Assembly: GCA_017390475.1 (NCBI GenBank)
Contig: JAFPBO010000016.1
Coordinates: 1-64,000, forward strand
From: Loktanella sp.
GTDB lineage: Bacteria > Pseudomonadota > Alphaproteobacteria > Rhodobacterales > Rhodobacteraceae
Direction of reading: 5' to 3'
Length of the DNA: 64,000 nucleotides
The position numbers and the translations under genes are program-made. Position 1 is the first letter of the stretch. Each line of letters starts with the position of its first letter. This document shows, in pieces, positions 18,461-26,480 of the stretch. The notes below the pieces were generated by a model that saw only the letters and a program-made list of their open reading frames with translations, was not told the DNA's origin and searched no databases.

Positions 18461-19429
18461 ATGGTCTCATCATCACAGGTCACAACGCGGGCAGCAGGAA
18501 GTCACCTGTCGCATAATTCTGCCTATTTCAACGGCTTGCGCGCAGAGGTGGATGGATTTGTCAGCCGCCATTTCACATGGCCGGGCACATTCCGACTGCA
18601 TGGCGCCGCCTTTGGGCTCGATATCTTACGCGCCCCGCTGAACGTGATGTTGGCACCAATGTTTCTATTGATACGTTTGCTGGCCGTCATCTGTTTCCGG
18701 TTGCGGTTGACACGTCTCAGCATCTGGCTTGCAAGCCGGCGCATCCTGCTACGCACCTCTGTCGCGCGGCGGGTCGAGGCGCTGATCGTCACGGACCTGC
18801 TGGGCCTGCCACTGGCTGCCGATGCGCGGGCGCGTGATCCCGCAGCACTTGCGCGGGCCATTCTGGCGGCACCGCAATTTCGCGAAATGATCCGCCAGCG
18901 CCCCGATCCTGCCGCCGCCGAGGCGCTTGGTCGGCGCATTGTTTCCACTTTGGCCGATTACGCAGGAACCCGATCTGCCGTGGCCGACATGACAACCGCG
19001 CTTTGTACGATTGCTTTCGGTGCCTTGGTCTTCAACGCGCTGACGCCGGGCATGATCTCGATTGCGCCGGGCGTGGCCGATGCGCTGGCACGGACGACAG
19101 CGATCACGAATTTCCCCTTGGGCGAAACCTTGGGCAGCGCGTGGTATGGCACCTTCCCCCCCGGCGCATCGCCCGGTCTGATCGGGGTGACGCTGGCAGC
19201 GCTGATCATGATCGGATCAGTCTTCGCCGCCTTCGCAGGCATCCTTGCCGATCCGGTGCAAAGCCGCCTTGGCATACACCGCCGTCGCCTGCTGCGCCTG
19301 ATCGACACGCTGGAGCTTGCCTTGACCAAGGACAGCGCCACGCCTTTCACCGCGCGCGAACATCTCTACGCCCGCCTGCTCGATATCTGGGACGCTGTGG
19401 CAAGTTTGCTGCGCGTGTTCAGATCATGA
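18461..19429 (+). CDS. Conserved hypothetical membrane protein (possibly DUF6635 family)
   Basis: A 322-residue protein with several hydrophobic segments: VMLAPMFLLIRLLAVICF near residue 60, TALCTIAFGALVFNAL near the middle and LIGVTLAALIMIGSVFAAF in the C-terminal third. Arginine-rich stretches flank the first segment. I cannot identify a catalytic motif. It resembles proteins annotated as DUF6635 in Rhodobacterales, but this assignment is from memory and tentative. The ATG at 18461 is chosen over an in-frame start at 18341 because the upstream part has no protein-like character; the ribosome-binding site is weak. It is divergent from the antiporter operon. Confidence 0.65.
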   Translation: MVSSSQVTTRAAGSHLSHNSAYFNGLRAEVDGFVSRHFTWPGTFRLHGAAFGLDILRAPLNVMLAPMFLLIRLLAVICFRLRLTRLSIWLASRRILLRTSVARRVEALIVTDLLGLPLAADARARDPAALARAILAAPQFREMIRQRPDPAAAEALGRRIVSTLADYAGTRSAVADMTTALCTIAFGALVFNALTPGMISIAPGVADALARTTAITNFPLGETLGSAWYGTFPPGASPGLIGVTLAALIMIGSVFAAFAGILADPVQSRLGIHRRRLLRLIDTLELALTKDSATPFTAREHLYARLLDIWDAVASLLRVFRS

Positions 19430-19513
19430 CACGCTTGTCATAGTCAGAACCAGCTCAACGCGGTAAACGAACCAAACTTCAACAGCCGGACAATCCGGCA
19501 AGAACGGGACATC

Positions 19514-20821
19514 ATGTATTTCGAAATAGCAGTTGTGATCCTGCTGACGCTGATCAACGGACTTTTGGCCATGTCCGAACTGGCCATCGTCTCGGCCCGG
19601 CCTGCGCGGCTGCGGTTGCTGGCGGATAAAGGCAGCAAGGGTGCCATCACCGCGATCCGGCTGGCAGAAGATCCGGGCCGGTTTCTGTCCAGTGTTCAGA
19701 TCGGCATCACGCTGGTCGGTATCCTTGCCGGTGCATTCTCGGGTGCCACGCTGGGCGCGCGCCTTGCAGCGACACTGATCGATGCCGGGCTTTCACCTGC
19801 TGTGGCGCAGCCGTTGGGTGTTGGCTCTGTCGTCGTGGCGATCACCTATCTGTCCCTGATCGTCGGGGAACTGGTCCCCAAACAGATCGCCCTGCGCGCG
19901 CCCGAACAGGTCGCCGTGCGCGTCGCGCCGATGATGCGGATCATCGCACGTGTCGCAGCCCCGCTGATCTGGGTGCTGGACAAGTCGGGCAAGCTGGTGC
20001 TGGCCTTGCTTGGACAATCCGGTGGAACACCCCAGGGCGTCAGCGACGAAGAGGTTCGTCTGATCATCGCAGAAGCTGAAAGCGCGGGTGCGATGAACCG
20101 TGCCGAAAGCCAGATGATCGCCGGTGTGATGCGCGTCGCCGACCGCACGGCACGCGGTCTGATGACACCGCGCAACGAAGTCGAGACGCTGGATGCCAGC
20201 AGCGACAAAGCCGCCTTGGCACAACGCCTGCGCGATTTCAGCCGGTCACGGGTGCCGGTCTGGGAAGGTGAGGTGGACAATATCATCGGTGTGCTGACGA
20301 TGCGTGACATCCTTGTTCCGGCCCTGATGAACGCACCTTTCGATCTGCGCGCCCTGCTGCGCGAAGCCCCGGTCGTGCGCGACGGCAAAAGCGCGCTGGA
20401 GGTGGTTGAACATCTGCGCACCGCCCCGGCGCATATGGTGCTGGTCTATGACGAATATGGTCATTTTGAGGGGATCATCACCCCGATGGACGTGCTGGAG
20501 GCGATTGCAGGGGACTTCCCCGATCACATGACGGACGAACCCAAGGTCGTGACCCGTGCTGACGGTTCCTACCTCGTCGCGGGCTGGATGCCGGTGGATG
20601 AATTCGCAGAGATGCTATCGCTGGATATCGGGGCCGAACGCGACTTTGAAACCGTCGCCGGGCTTGTTCTGGAAGAAATCGGTCACCTGCCAGAGGTCGG
20701 TCAGATTCTGTCATTGCAAGGCTGGACCATTGAAGTCGTCGATCTGGACGGGCGACGGATCGACAAGCTTTTGGTCGCGCGGGCAAAGGGGTTGGACACC
20801 AGCCCCCAGATCAATCGCTAA
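19514..20821 (+). CDS. Hemolysin-family/CNNM-CorC-type transporter protein
   Basis: Membrane protein of the DUF21-CBS-CorC_HlyC family (435 residues), linked to Mg2+/Co2+ efflux or transport. The N-terminal CNNM/DUF21 membrane domain (residues ~1-180) begins ILLTLINGLLAMSELAIVSA and contains the family segment LIVGELVPKQIALRAPE. A CBS pair follows (MTPRNEVETLD near 215, VLVYDEYGHFEGIITPMDVLE near 310) and the C-terminal CorC domain carries LVAGWMPVDEF. Length and order are normal. A strong hairpin lies just downstream between this gene and the convergent DUF305 gene. Confidence 0.92.
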   Translation: MYFEIAVVILLTLINGLLAMSELAIVSARPARLRLLADKGSKGAITAIRLAEDPGRFLSSVQIGITLVGILAGAFSGATLGARLAATLIDAGLSPAVAQPLGVGSVVVAITYLSLIVGELVPKQIALRAPEQVAVRVAPMMRIIARVAAPLIWVLDKSGKLVLALLGQSGGTPQGVSDEEVRLIIAEAESAGAMNRAESQMIAGVMRVADRTARGLMTPRNEVETLDASSDKAALAQRLRDFSRSRVPVWEGEVDNIIGVLTMRDILVPALMNAPFDLRALLREAPVVRDGKSALEVVEHLRTAPAHMVLVYDEYGHFEGIITPMDVLEAIAGDFPDHMTDEPKVVTRADGSYLVAGWMPVDEFAEMLSLDIGAERDFETVAGLVLEEIGHLPEVGQILSLQGWTIEVVDLDGRRIDKLLVARAKGLDTSPQINR

Positions 20822-20829
20822 AGTTCTAA

Positions 20830-20853
20830 GGCGCGCGGCTTTCACCGCGCGCC
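20830..20853. terminator. Bidirectional hairpin terminator
   Basis: Perfect nine-base arms (GGCGCGCGG and CCGCGCGCC) around a six-base loop, located nine bases after the CNNM/CorC gene stop and ten bases before the end of the convergent DUF305 gene. It can serve both genes; T runs are short. Confidence 0.7.
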
Positions 20854-20862
20854 TTGTCTAGC

Positions 20863-21357
20863 TCAGTTGGCGTTTTCAGCCAGCCAAGCACTCATCTGTT
20901 CCATTTCTGCAACCTGCGCGGCGATAATCTCTTCCGCCAGCGCAAGCATCTGCGGGTCCTGGCCATGTTCAATCAGCACCTGGGCCATGTCGATTGCACC
21001 CTGATGGTGGGCGATCATACCGCATGCAAAGGCAACATCGGCATCTTCGTTCATCATACCCTCATGCATCGCGGGCATGCTGATCATCATGCGGCGCATG
21101 TTTTCCTGCACATGTTCCGGCATGGTATCAAGATCGACACCGTCCATGCCCATCATGTCCATCATGCCGCTGTCCATCCCGGCACTGTGATCACCATGCA
21201 TGCTGCCGTGACCCATTGCCGAATGGTCCATGCCACCCATTGCGGGCGCGACGTTGCACTGTTCAGGAAGCTGGAATTCCATATCCTGTGCGGCGACTGA
21301 AAGGGATAGTGCGACTGTCGCAACGCCCGCAGTGAGGATCGTTTTTGCGTATTTCAT
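20863..21357 (-). CDS. DUF305 protein, exported and Met/His-rich
   Basis: Secreted or periplasmic protein of the DUF305 family (164 residues), a ferritin-like four-helix group often found in metal-resistance loci. After a signal peptide (VATVALSLSVAAQ) comes a methionine/histidine-rich stretch (residues ~40-75, for example MDHSAMGHGSMHGDHSAGMD), which could bind copper. The DUF305 core follows: FACGMIAHHQGAIDMAQVLI, with the HHxGAIDMA motif near residue 117, and EMEQMSAWL at the end. A good ribosome-binding site (AAGGAGAA) precedes the ATG. It lies downstream of the HMA frame on the same strand and so may be read from the MerR/CueR-type promoter at 21726-21756. Confidence 0.92.
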   Translation of the reverse strand: MKYAKTILTAGVATVALSLSVAAQDMEFQLPEQCNVAPAMGGMDHSAMGHGSMHGDHSAGMDSGMMDMMGMDGVDLDTMPEHVQENMRRMMISMPAMHEGMMNEDADVAFACGMIAHHQGAIDMAQVLIEHGQDPQMLALAEEIIAAQVAEMEQMSAWLAENAN

Positions 21358-21475
21358 CTTCGTTCTCCTTGTTTTGAAAATATCATAAATAGTCAGGAAC
21401 GCTCAGGTTGGGGTGGCGGAAAGATTACATTCCTAATCCTCAAGAGCTTTGCGAATGTCGTGAACTTGGAGGCCG

Positions 21476-21706
21476 TTAAAACGTTGGCGGCGATTTGAAG
21501 AAAACTGTGCGCAGGAAATGATCACGCAAGCTGCCCTGCCGGGTATCCGGCATCCCCCAGCGCACAAATGCTTGATCAGCGTCCGAAGTCACATCGATAT
21601 CGACTTGCGCACCCTGACCAATCATGTGGATCGTGCTGCTGATCGTCCTGGCACAACCGCCACAGTCCATCTTTTCAATCCGGTAATGGGTCTGGTCCTC
21701 CAACAA
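21476..21706 (-). CDS. Heavy-metal-associated (HMA) domain protein, possibly degenerate
   Basis: A 76-residue frame with the metal-binding loop KMDCGGCARTI near residues 12-22, which matches the MxCxxC motif of CopZ-like copper chaperones, followed by GAQVDIDVTSDADQAFVRW in the place of the beta-alpha-beta fold. The last ~25 residues do not look like a normal HMA ending. The only upstream in-frame starts are TTG codons; an ATG just upstream is in another frame. The gene could therefore be a shortened or frame-shifted chaperone. It lies directly downstream of a minus-strand MerR/CueR-type promoter, which fits a copper-induced chaperone. Confidence 0.6.
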   Translation of the reverse strand: MLEDQTHYRIEKMDCGGCARTISSTIHMIGQGAQVDIDVTSDADQAFVRWGMPDTRQGSLRDHFLRTVFFKSPPTF

Positions 21707-21725
21707 GCAATAACATTACGCTTTG

Positions 21726-21756
21726 CACATGGGTCTTCCAGTTGGTGGAAGGTCAA
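21726..21756 (-). promoter_or_regulatory. MerR/CueR-type copper promoter, minus strand
   Basis: Read on the minus strand, TTGACC (21756-21751) is followed by a 19-base spacer and CATGTG. Within it, ACCTTCCACCAACTGGAAG forms the dyad expected of CueR/MerR operators (ACCTTCC...GGAAGGT), and the over-long 19-base spacer is the hallmark of this class of promoters. It points at the HMA frame and DUF305 gene. It nearly matches the plus-strand element at 21790-21820. Confidence 0.72.
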
Positions 21757-21789
21757 GGCCTACCACAAGATTAATATTTCAGGTGGGTG

Positions 21790-21820
21790 TTGACCTTCCA
21801 GCTACTGCAAGCCCTATGTG
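21790..21820 (+). promoter_or_regulatory. MerR/CueR-type copper promoter, plus strand
   Basis: TTGACC (21790-21795), 19-base spacer, TATGTG (21815-21820). The spacer with the -35 reads ACCTTCCAGCTACTGCAAG, a CueR-like dyad that is less perfect than the one on the opposite strand. It lies 49 bases before the DUF411 gene and drives toward it. Together with the minus-strand copy it forms a mirrored divergent promoter pair. Confidence 0.7.
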
Positions 21821-21869
21821 ATGCAACAGTTGGTCCAACGGACCAAAACTGATACAGAAGGATCTGACG

Positions 21870-22331
21870 ATGATCAATCGACGCATATTCTTGGCTTCAC
21901 TGGCAGGAACGGTTGCCTCTACCTCAAAGGTGTTGGCCGTCTCGGCCCCAGATGCAGACCGCCACATACGTGTTGTCCGCTCCCCCGATTGCGGCTGCTG
22001 CGGTGCGTGGATCACGCATCTGGAAGAAAACGGCTTCATTGTCGAAGATGTGCTGTCCACCGATATAGAGGCAACGAAAGACCAGTACGCCGTCCCAATG
22101 CAATTGCGATCATGCCACACGGGGATTATCGCAGGATATGTCATCGAGGGGCATGTTCCCGCGACAGATATCATAAAATTGCTGGAAGAACGCCCAGAGG
22201 CGGACGGCCTCGCTGTTCCTGGTATGCCCATTGGTTCGCCCGGTATGGAGATGGGTGATCGCACCGATGCTTTTGATGTCATCCTATGGTCAGGTGGCAA
22301 CACCACCGTGTTTTCAGAATATAAAGGCTGA
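21870..22331 (+). CDS. DUF411 metal-binding protein, exported
   Basis: Periplasmic protein of the DUF411 family (153 residues), commonly found with copper and other metal-resistance genes. It has a signal peptide with a leading RR (NRRIFLASLAGTVASTSKVLA). The DUF411 core then opens with VRSPDCGCCGAWITHLEENG, whose CxCC cysteines near residues 41-44 are probable metal ligands, and continues with QLRSCHTGIIAGYVIEGHVP, which adds another cysteine and histidines. The gene lies 49 bases downstream of a MerR/CueR-type promoter and three bases before the glutaredoxin-MauE gene, so the two are co-transcribed. Precise role in copper handling is not established. Confidence 0.9.
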   Translation: MINRRIFLASLAGTVASTSKVLAVSAPDADRHIRVVRSPDCGCCGAWITHLEENGFIVEDVLSTDIEATKDQYAVPMQLRSCHTGIIAGYVIEGHVPATDIIKLLEERPEADGLAVPGMPIGSPGMEMGDRTDAFDVILWSGGNTTVFSEYKG

Positions 22332-22334
22332 GCC

Positions 22335-23123
22335 ATGCCAAAGGACACCCGCGACGTTGCTGATGTCACCACAGACCCCGCTGCTGACGCAACCGGCAAA
22401 ACGGCTGTCATCTTTCGCATGGCGCTGCCCGATCATCTGTGCCCTTCGGGGCAGAAGGCGCGCTGGCTGCTGGAAAGCAAAGGATACAAGGTCGATGATC
22501 GCCTGTTCCGTCAACGGTCCGAGGTTGATGCTTTCAAGCAGAAGTATGACGTGCCCACGACCCCGCAGATCTGGATCGAAGGGTCGCGGGTCGGCGGTTA
22601 CACGGATTTGCGCGAAAAACTGACCGGATATGACCCCAAGGCCACGTCATATCGTCCGGTCGCCTATCTGTTCGCAGTCGCTGCGGCCACGGCGATTGCG
22701 TTGTCCATCGGCTTTCTCGGTGCAATCACGTGGCAGACGCTGGGCTGGTTCGTTTCGGTATCGATGATCCTTTTGGGCATGCAAAAGCTCCGCGATATCG
22801 AGGGTTTCACAACCATGTTCCTCAACTATGACCTGCTGGCACGCAGATGGGTTCCCTATGCCTACGTCTATCCGTGGGTCGAGACCGGTGCAGGCATATT
22901 GATGACGGGTATGTTATTGACCCCGCTTGCCGCACCGGCCGCACTCTTCATCGCGACGGTTGGCGCGATCAGCGTTTTCAAGGCCGTCTATATCGACAAA
23001 CGCGAGCTGAAATGTGCATGCGTCGGCGGCAATTCCAATGTCCCTCTCGGCTTTGTCAGCCTGTCCGAAAACCTGATGATGATCGGTATGTCGGTTGTGA
23101 TGTTGATCATGATGTTTGTCTGA
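22335..23123 (+). CDS. Glutaredoxin-MauE fusion membrane protein
   Basis: A 262-residue two-part protein. Residues ~25-95 are a glutaredoxin-like domain: FRMALPDHLCPSGQKARWLL carries a single-cysteine CPSG site, and VPTTPQIWIEGSRVGGYTDL is the glutathione-binding cis-proline/GGYTD region. Residues ~115-262 form a four-helix MauE/DoxX-like membrane domain with KCACVGGNSNVPLGFVSL, the MauE cysteine motif, between the third and fourth helices. MauE proteins pass reducing or oxidising power across the membrane. Coupling with glutaredoxin and with DUF411 suggests thiol redox control linked to copper stress, which is inference. Overlap spacing with DUF411 is three bases; the second gene of that operon. 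Confidence 0.87.
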   Translation: MPKDTRDVADVTTDPAADATGKTAVIFRMALPDHLCPSGQKARWLLESKGYKVDDRLFRQRSEVDAFKQKYDVPTTPQIWIEGSRVGGYTDLREKLTGYDPKATSYRPVAYLFAVAAATAIALSIGFLGAITWQTLGWFVSVSMILLGMQKLRDIEGFTTMFLNYDLLARRWVPYAYVYPWVETGAGILMTGMLLTPLAAPAALFIATVGAISVFKAVYIDKRELKCACVGGNSNVPLGFVSLSENLMMIGMSVVMLIMMFV

Positions 23124-23429
23124 CATCGTGCTTTGTCGTACCGATCGCCGCTGCGTCGGACATCCGGCCAATCCGTTTTTCAGCCGCAGATGAGGCGCAG
23201 GTTTGAACAATGTTGATATAGCTGGATGGTCTGGACCGTTTCAGCCAGCTCTGATCAAGCTCGCGACATCCAAGGGGGGCTGCAGCGCGGCACTGATCGC
23301 GCTGACAAACTCAGAACCTGACGAAACCGGGCGCTGCTGATCGACGGTGGAGCGAAACCGGCGTGAGCGTCGCTGTGCGACGCCATAGACGCCTCAGGGT
23401 TTCTTCCAACCGACGTCGAAAATAATGCC
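23124..23429. other. Intergenic region, no gene recognised
   Basis: About 306 bases between the glutaredoxin-MauE gene and the convergent EamA-type transporter. Short open stretches on both strands have codon-like GC pattern but no start signals or recognisable motif; it may hold decayed coding sequence. No terminator hairpin stood out. Confidence 0.4.
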
Positions 23430-24377
23430 TCAAATAGGCGGCGCTGCCCGTTCAGTGACCAGTTGGCGCGATGTGACCCTTTCCCGGTGGATCATATACA
23501 GTCCCGAACCGATGATAATTGTGATCCCGATGAGAGACAGTGCATTGGGAAAATCGCTGAACACCAGATACCCCAACAAAGTCGCCACCGGCAGTTCCAG
23601 ATATTGCAGCGGGGCCAGAGTGGCCGAGGGTGCCAGCGATAATGCATAAGTCATCATCATATGGCTCAGCGTGGCAAAGAACCCTACCCCCAGCAGCCAG
23701 AGCCATGCGATGCCTTCAGGCATGACCGGATCAAGCAGCAAAGATCCCGTGCCCTGCGCCAGCAGCAGCACGGGCAGGCACAGCAGACTGGCAATCAGAC
23801 CCGTATGAAATTGCAGCGTCACCGGATGCATCCGACGCGAGAGACCGCGTGTCACAAGGATGTAGAATGCAAACCCTACCGCCGTGCCCAGCGGAAACAG
23901 CGCTATCGCGCCAAAGGCGGCGAAACTGGGCTGGATCACGAACAAGACGCCAACAAAGCCGACGACCGCAGCACCTGCACGGCGGGGGCCGACATCCTCA
24001 CCCAGATAGAATTTCCCCACCAACAAGACGATGAACGGTGCCACAAAGACAATCGCCAAGGCGTCGGCCAACGGCATCACGCTGATCGCGGCGATGAAAC
24101 AGAAAGTTGACAACAGCAACAGCGCCGCGCGGAATGTCAGCGCCGGCCAATGCCCCCGCGCCACCCGCAGCGACAACCCCATGACCCAGACGAAGGGGGC
24201 CATCAGCACGCATTGCACGATAAATCGTGCGGCAGTGATCTGGCCGACAGGCAGACTGGTCGAGGCAAGCTTGGCCGCCACATCCAGCATCGGAGCGGTC
24301 ACGCAAAATCCTAGCATCAGCACGACCCCGGCAAGGATGCGGTCAGTGGATGGAGTCTGGGCAGTGTGACTGGTCAT
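23430..24377 (-). CDS. DMT-superfamily (EamA) transporter
   Basis: Inner-membrane metabolite exporter/importer of the drug/metabolite transporter superfamily, 315 residues with about ten predicted helices in two EamA repeats. Typical features are PVGQITAARFIVQCVLMAPFV in the first repeat, FVGVLFVIQPSFAAFG at its end, and SLAPSATLAPLQYLELPVAT in the second repeat before LLGYLVFSDFPNALSLIGI. Substrate is unknown. It appears to be a single-gene unit, divergent from the ABC-F gene. Confidence 0.88.
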   Translation of the reverse strand: MTSHTAQTPSTDRILAGVVLMLGFCVTAPMLDVAAKLASTSLPVGQITAARFIVQCVLMAPFVWVMGLSLRVARGHWPALTFRAALLLLSTFCFIAAISVMPLADALAIVFVAPFIVLLVGKFYLGEDVGPRRAGAAVVGFVGVLFVIQPSFAAFGAIALFPLGTAVGFAFYILVTRGLSRRMHPVTLQFHTGLIASLLCLPVLLLAQGTGSLLLDPVMPEGIAWLWLLGVGFFATLSHMMMTYALSLAPSATLAPLQYLELPVATLLGYLVFSDFPNALSLIGITIIIGSGLYMIHRERVTSRQLVTERAAPPI

Positions 24378-24655
24378 GGGTCTAGGCTTAGGCTGTCGGC
24401 GCGCAAGCGTCCAGTCGTCACCTCTGAAATCTCAATGTTGATTTGTCTGGGATAATACGACGGGTTCACCTGTGACGCGACAACGCGGCGTTGGCGTCGC
24501 TGATGATCATCATGTTTGTGCCACTCGTCGCGGGCAATAAGACATTCGCAGAAATCGAACTTTGCACCAGCCTGGGTCAGATTGAGACTCATCCTTGCGA
24601 CAATGCGGGCAATCGCTTAGATTACTGCCAATTCTTTACAGGAGAGAAAGCCGCC

Positions 24656-24760
24656 ATGGACATGACAATCGCCGCCCTCACCCCTTTGGTTCCGCTGCGA
24701 GAAGTCCTGTCCTATGCCTGCATTCGTTTCCCTTTCCGGCCTGTCCTGGTCCACACCTGA
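24656..24760 (+). CDS. Possible leader peptide upstream of ABC-F gene
   Basis: A 34-codon frame with an excellent ribosome-binding site (AGGAGAG, six to eight bases before the ATG) that starts 58 bases before, and overlaps, the start of the ABC-F gene in another frame. The peptide begins MDMTIAALTPLVPLREVLSY and has no known homologue that I recognise. It could be a translated leader that couples or attenuates ABC-F expression, as is known for several antibiotic-resistance ABC-F genes. It could also be a chance frame. Confidence 0.35.
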   Translation: MDMTIAALTPLVPLREVLSYACIRFPFRPVLVHT

Positions 24761-26297
24761 CGGCACCCCGCTTTTATCCGATCTCAATCTGACCTTCGGC
24801 CCCGAGCGCACCGGCCTTGTCGGGCGCAACGGCACCGGCAAAAGCACGCTGCTGCGTCTGATCGCGGGTCATCTGAGCCCGGCTTCGGTGCATGTCAGCG
24901 TGACCGGGTCCATTGCCATGATGCGTCAGGATGCAATGGCGCATCCGGATGATACTATCGCTGATCTTTTGAACGTTCGGGTGGCGCTTGATCTGCTTGA
25001 CCGCGCCGCAGCGGGTCGTGCCACAGCCGATGATCTGGCCGAAGCGGACTGGACCCTGCCCGCGCGGATCGACGCCACGCTTGCCAGATGCGGCTTGTCA
25101 GCCGCACCGCAGACCCCGCTTGCAAAGCTTTCCGGCGGACAGCGCAGCAGAGCAGCCCTTGCGGCACTGATTTTGGCAGAGCCTGACTTGCTGTTGCTCG
25201 ATGAGCCAACAAATAACCTTGATTGGGACGGGCGCAGGGCCGTGATCGACGTCATCCGCAATTGGCAAGGTGGTGCGATCATCGCGAGCCATGACCGAGA
25301 GCTTCTGGCGGAAATGGACGCCATCGTCGAACTCACGCCACTTGCTGCAACCCGATACGGCGGGAACTTTGCTGCTTACCGGCAGCAAAAGGAGACCGAA
25401 CTGGACGCCGCGACACACGACTTGGCAAATGCAGAAAAGACTCGCACAGAGGCAGCGCGCCGTGCGCAACAGGCGGCTGAGCGCAAAGCCCGCAAAGACA
25501 GTGCCGGACGCAAAGCCCGGGCAAAGGGCGATCAGCCAAAGATGCTATTGGATGCAGCCAAGGAACGGGCCGAGGCATCGGGTGGTGCGGGCGCACATCT
25601 GCGCGAAGCAAGGCGGAATGCCGCCGAAGAGATATTCGTCGCCGCTCGTGAAAAGGTCGAAGTTTTGGAACCACTTCGCATGGAAATCGCATCGACAGGT
25701 CTGCCTTCTGGCAAGATCGTGCTGCAGTTGGATCATGTGACTGGCGGGTATGATGCGGACCATCCGGTGATCCGCGATCTGTCACTGGTCGTGACCGGCC
25801 CCGAACGGATCGTCATCGCCGGGCCGAACGGGAGTGGGAAAACAACCCTTCTCAAGCTGCTGACAGGAGAAATCGCGCCGCAAAGCGGGCGGGTCGGCTT
25901 ATCTGTGGACTTCAGGATGCTAGACCAGCATGTCGGCTTGCTTGACCGAAAGATGACGCTCATCGAAAATTTCCTGCGCGTGAACCCTGCCGCAAATCCA
26001 CATACAGCCCATGCGGCTTTGGCGCGGTTTGGTTTCCGTGCCGGGGATGCCTTGCGCCGCGCAGGTACGCTGAGCGGGGGTCAGGTCTTGCGCGGCGGCC
26101 TGGCCTGCGCCCTTGGTGGGACCCCGCCGCCGATGTTGCTGATCCTGGACGAACCGACAAACCACCTTGATCTTGACGGAATCGAAGCCTTGGAATCGGC
26201 GCTGGCAAGCTATGATGGGGCCGTCCTGATCGTCAGTCATGATCAAGAATTTCTTAAGGCGCTCAGACCCGATAGGGTTATCAAACTAAATGAATGA
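24714..26297 (+). CDS. ABC-F family ATPase
   Basis: Soluble tandem ATPase of the ABC-F family (527 residues), which acts on ribosomes rather than in a membrane. Two nucleotide-binding domains are complete: Walker A GRNGTGKST near residue 37 with LSGGQRSRAALA and LLLDEPTNNLDWD; and GPNGSGKTT near residue 370 with LSGGQVLRGGLA and LILDEPTNHLDLD. Between them lies a lysine/arginine- and alanine-rich linker (residues ~225-300). There are no transmembrane segments. Start signals are weaker than those of the overlapping upstream small frame. Whether it gives antibiotic resistance or is a housekeeping translation factor (Uup-like) is not decided by sequence. Confidence 0.9.
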   Translation: MPAFVSLSGLSWSTPDGTPLLSDLNLTFGPERTGLVGRNGTGKSTLLRLIAGHLSPASVHVSVTGSIAMMRQDAMAHPDDTIADLLNVRVALDLLDRAAAGRATADDLAEADWTLPARIDATLARCGLSAAPQTPLAKLSGGQRSRAALAALILAEPDLLLLDEPTNNLDWDGRRAVIDVIRNWQGGAIIASHDRELLAEMDAIVELTPLAATRYGGNFAAYRQQKETELDAATHDLANAEKTRTEAARRAQQAAERKARKDSAGRKARAKGDQPKMLLDAAKERAEASGGAGAHLREARRNAAEEIFVAAREKVEVLEPLRMEIASTGLPSGKIVLQLDHVTGGYDADHPVIRDLSLVVTGPERIVIAGPNGSGKTTLLKLLTGEIAPQSGRVGLSVDFRMLDQHVGLLDRKMTLIENFLRVNPAANPHTAHAALARFGFRAGDALRRAGTLSGGQVLRGGLACALGGTPPPMLLILDEPTNHLDLDGIEALESALASYDGAVLIVSHDQEFLKALRPDRVIKLNE

Positions 26298-26424
26298 CGG
26301 CTTTGCCCACCCTTCCGCCGGTCAAACGATTGGCACGAATGCGTGTTGTCTGGCGCTTATCAACACGAACCCAGCCACCACTGCGACAGGCAAAAACGAC
26401 ATGGTGCCATGGCCACCCCAGCCG

Positions 26425-26465
26425 TTGACGGACACTGTTGAACGGCTATGTATACACTGTATACA
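26425..26465 (+). promoter_or_regulatory. Promoter with TGTATACA operator
   Basis: TTGACG (26425-26430) and TATGTA (26447-26452) are spaced by 16 bases. Covering the -10 is a perfect palindrome, TGTATACA-C-TGTATACA (26449-26465), sixteen bases before the reductase start. A TetR-type regulator is the second gene of the operon, so autoregulation by that protein is the simple inference. Confidence 0.65.
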
Positions 26466-26480
26466 AAGGTGGAGAATCGC

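Noticed and set aside
24374..24592. A 72-codon minus-strand frame upstream of the EamA transporter
   Set aside because: It contains no recognisable motif, lacks a convincing ribosome-binding site and overlaps the start of the transporter gene.
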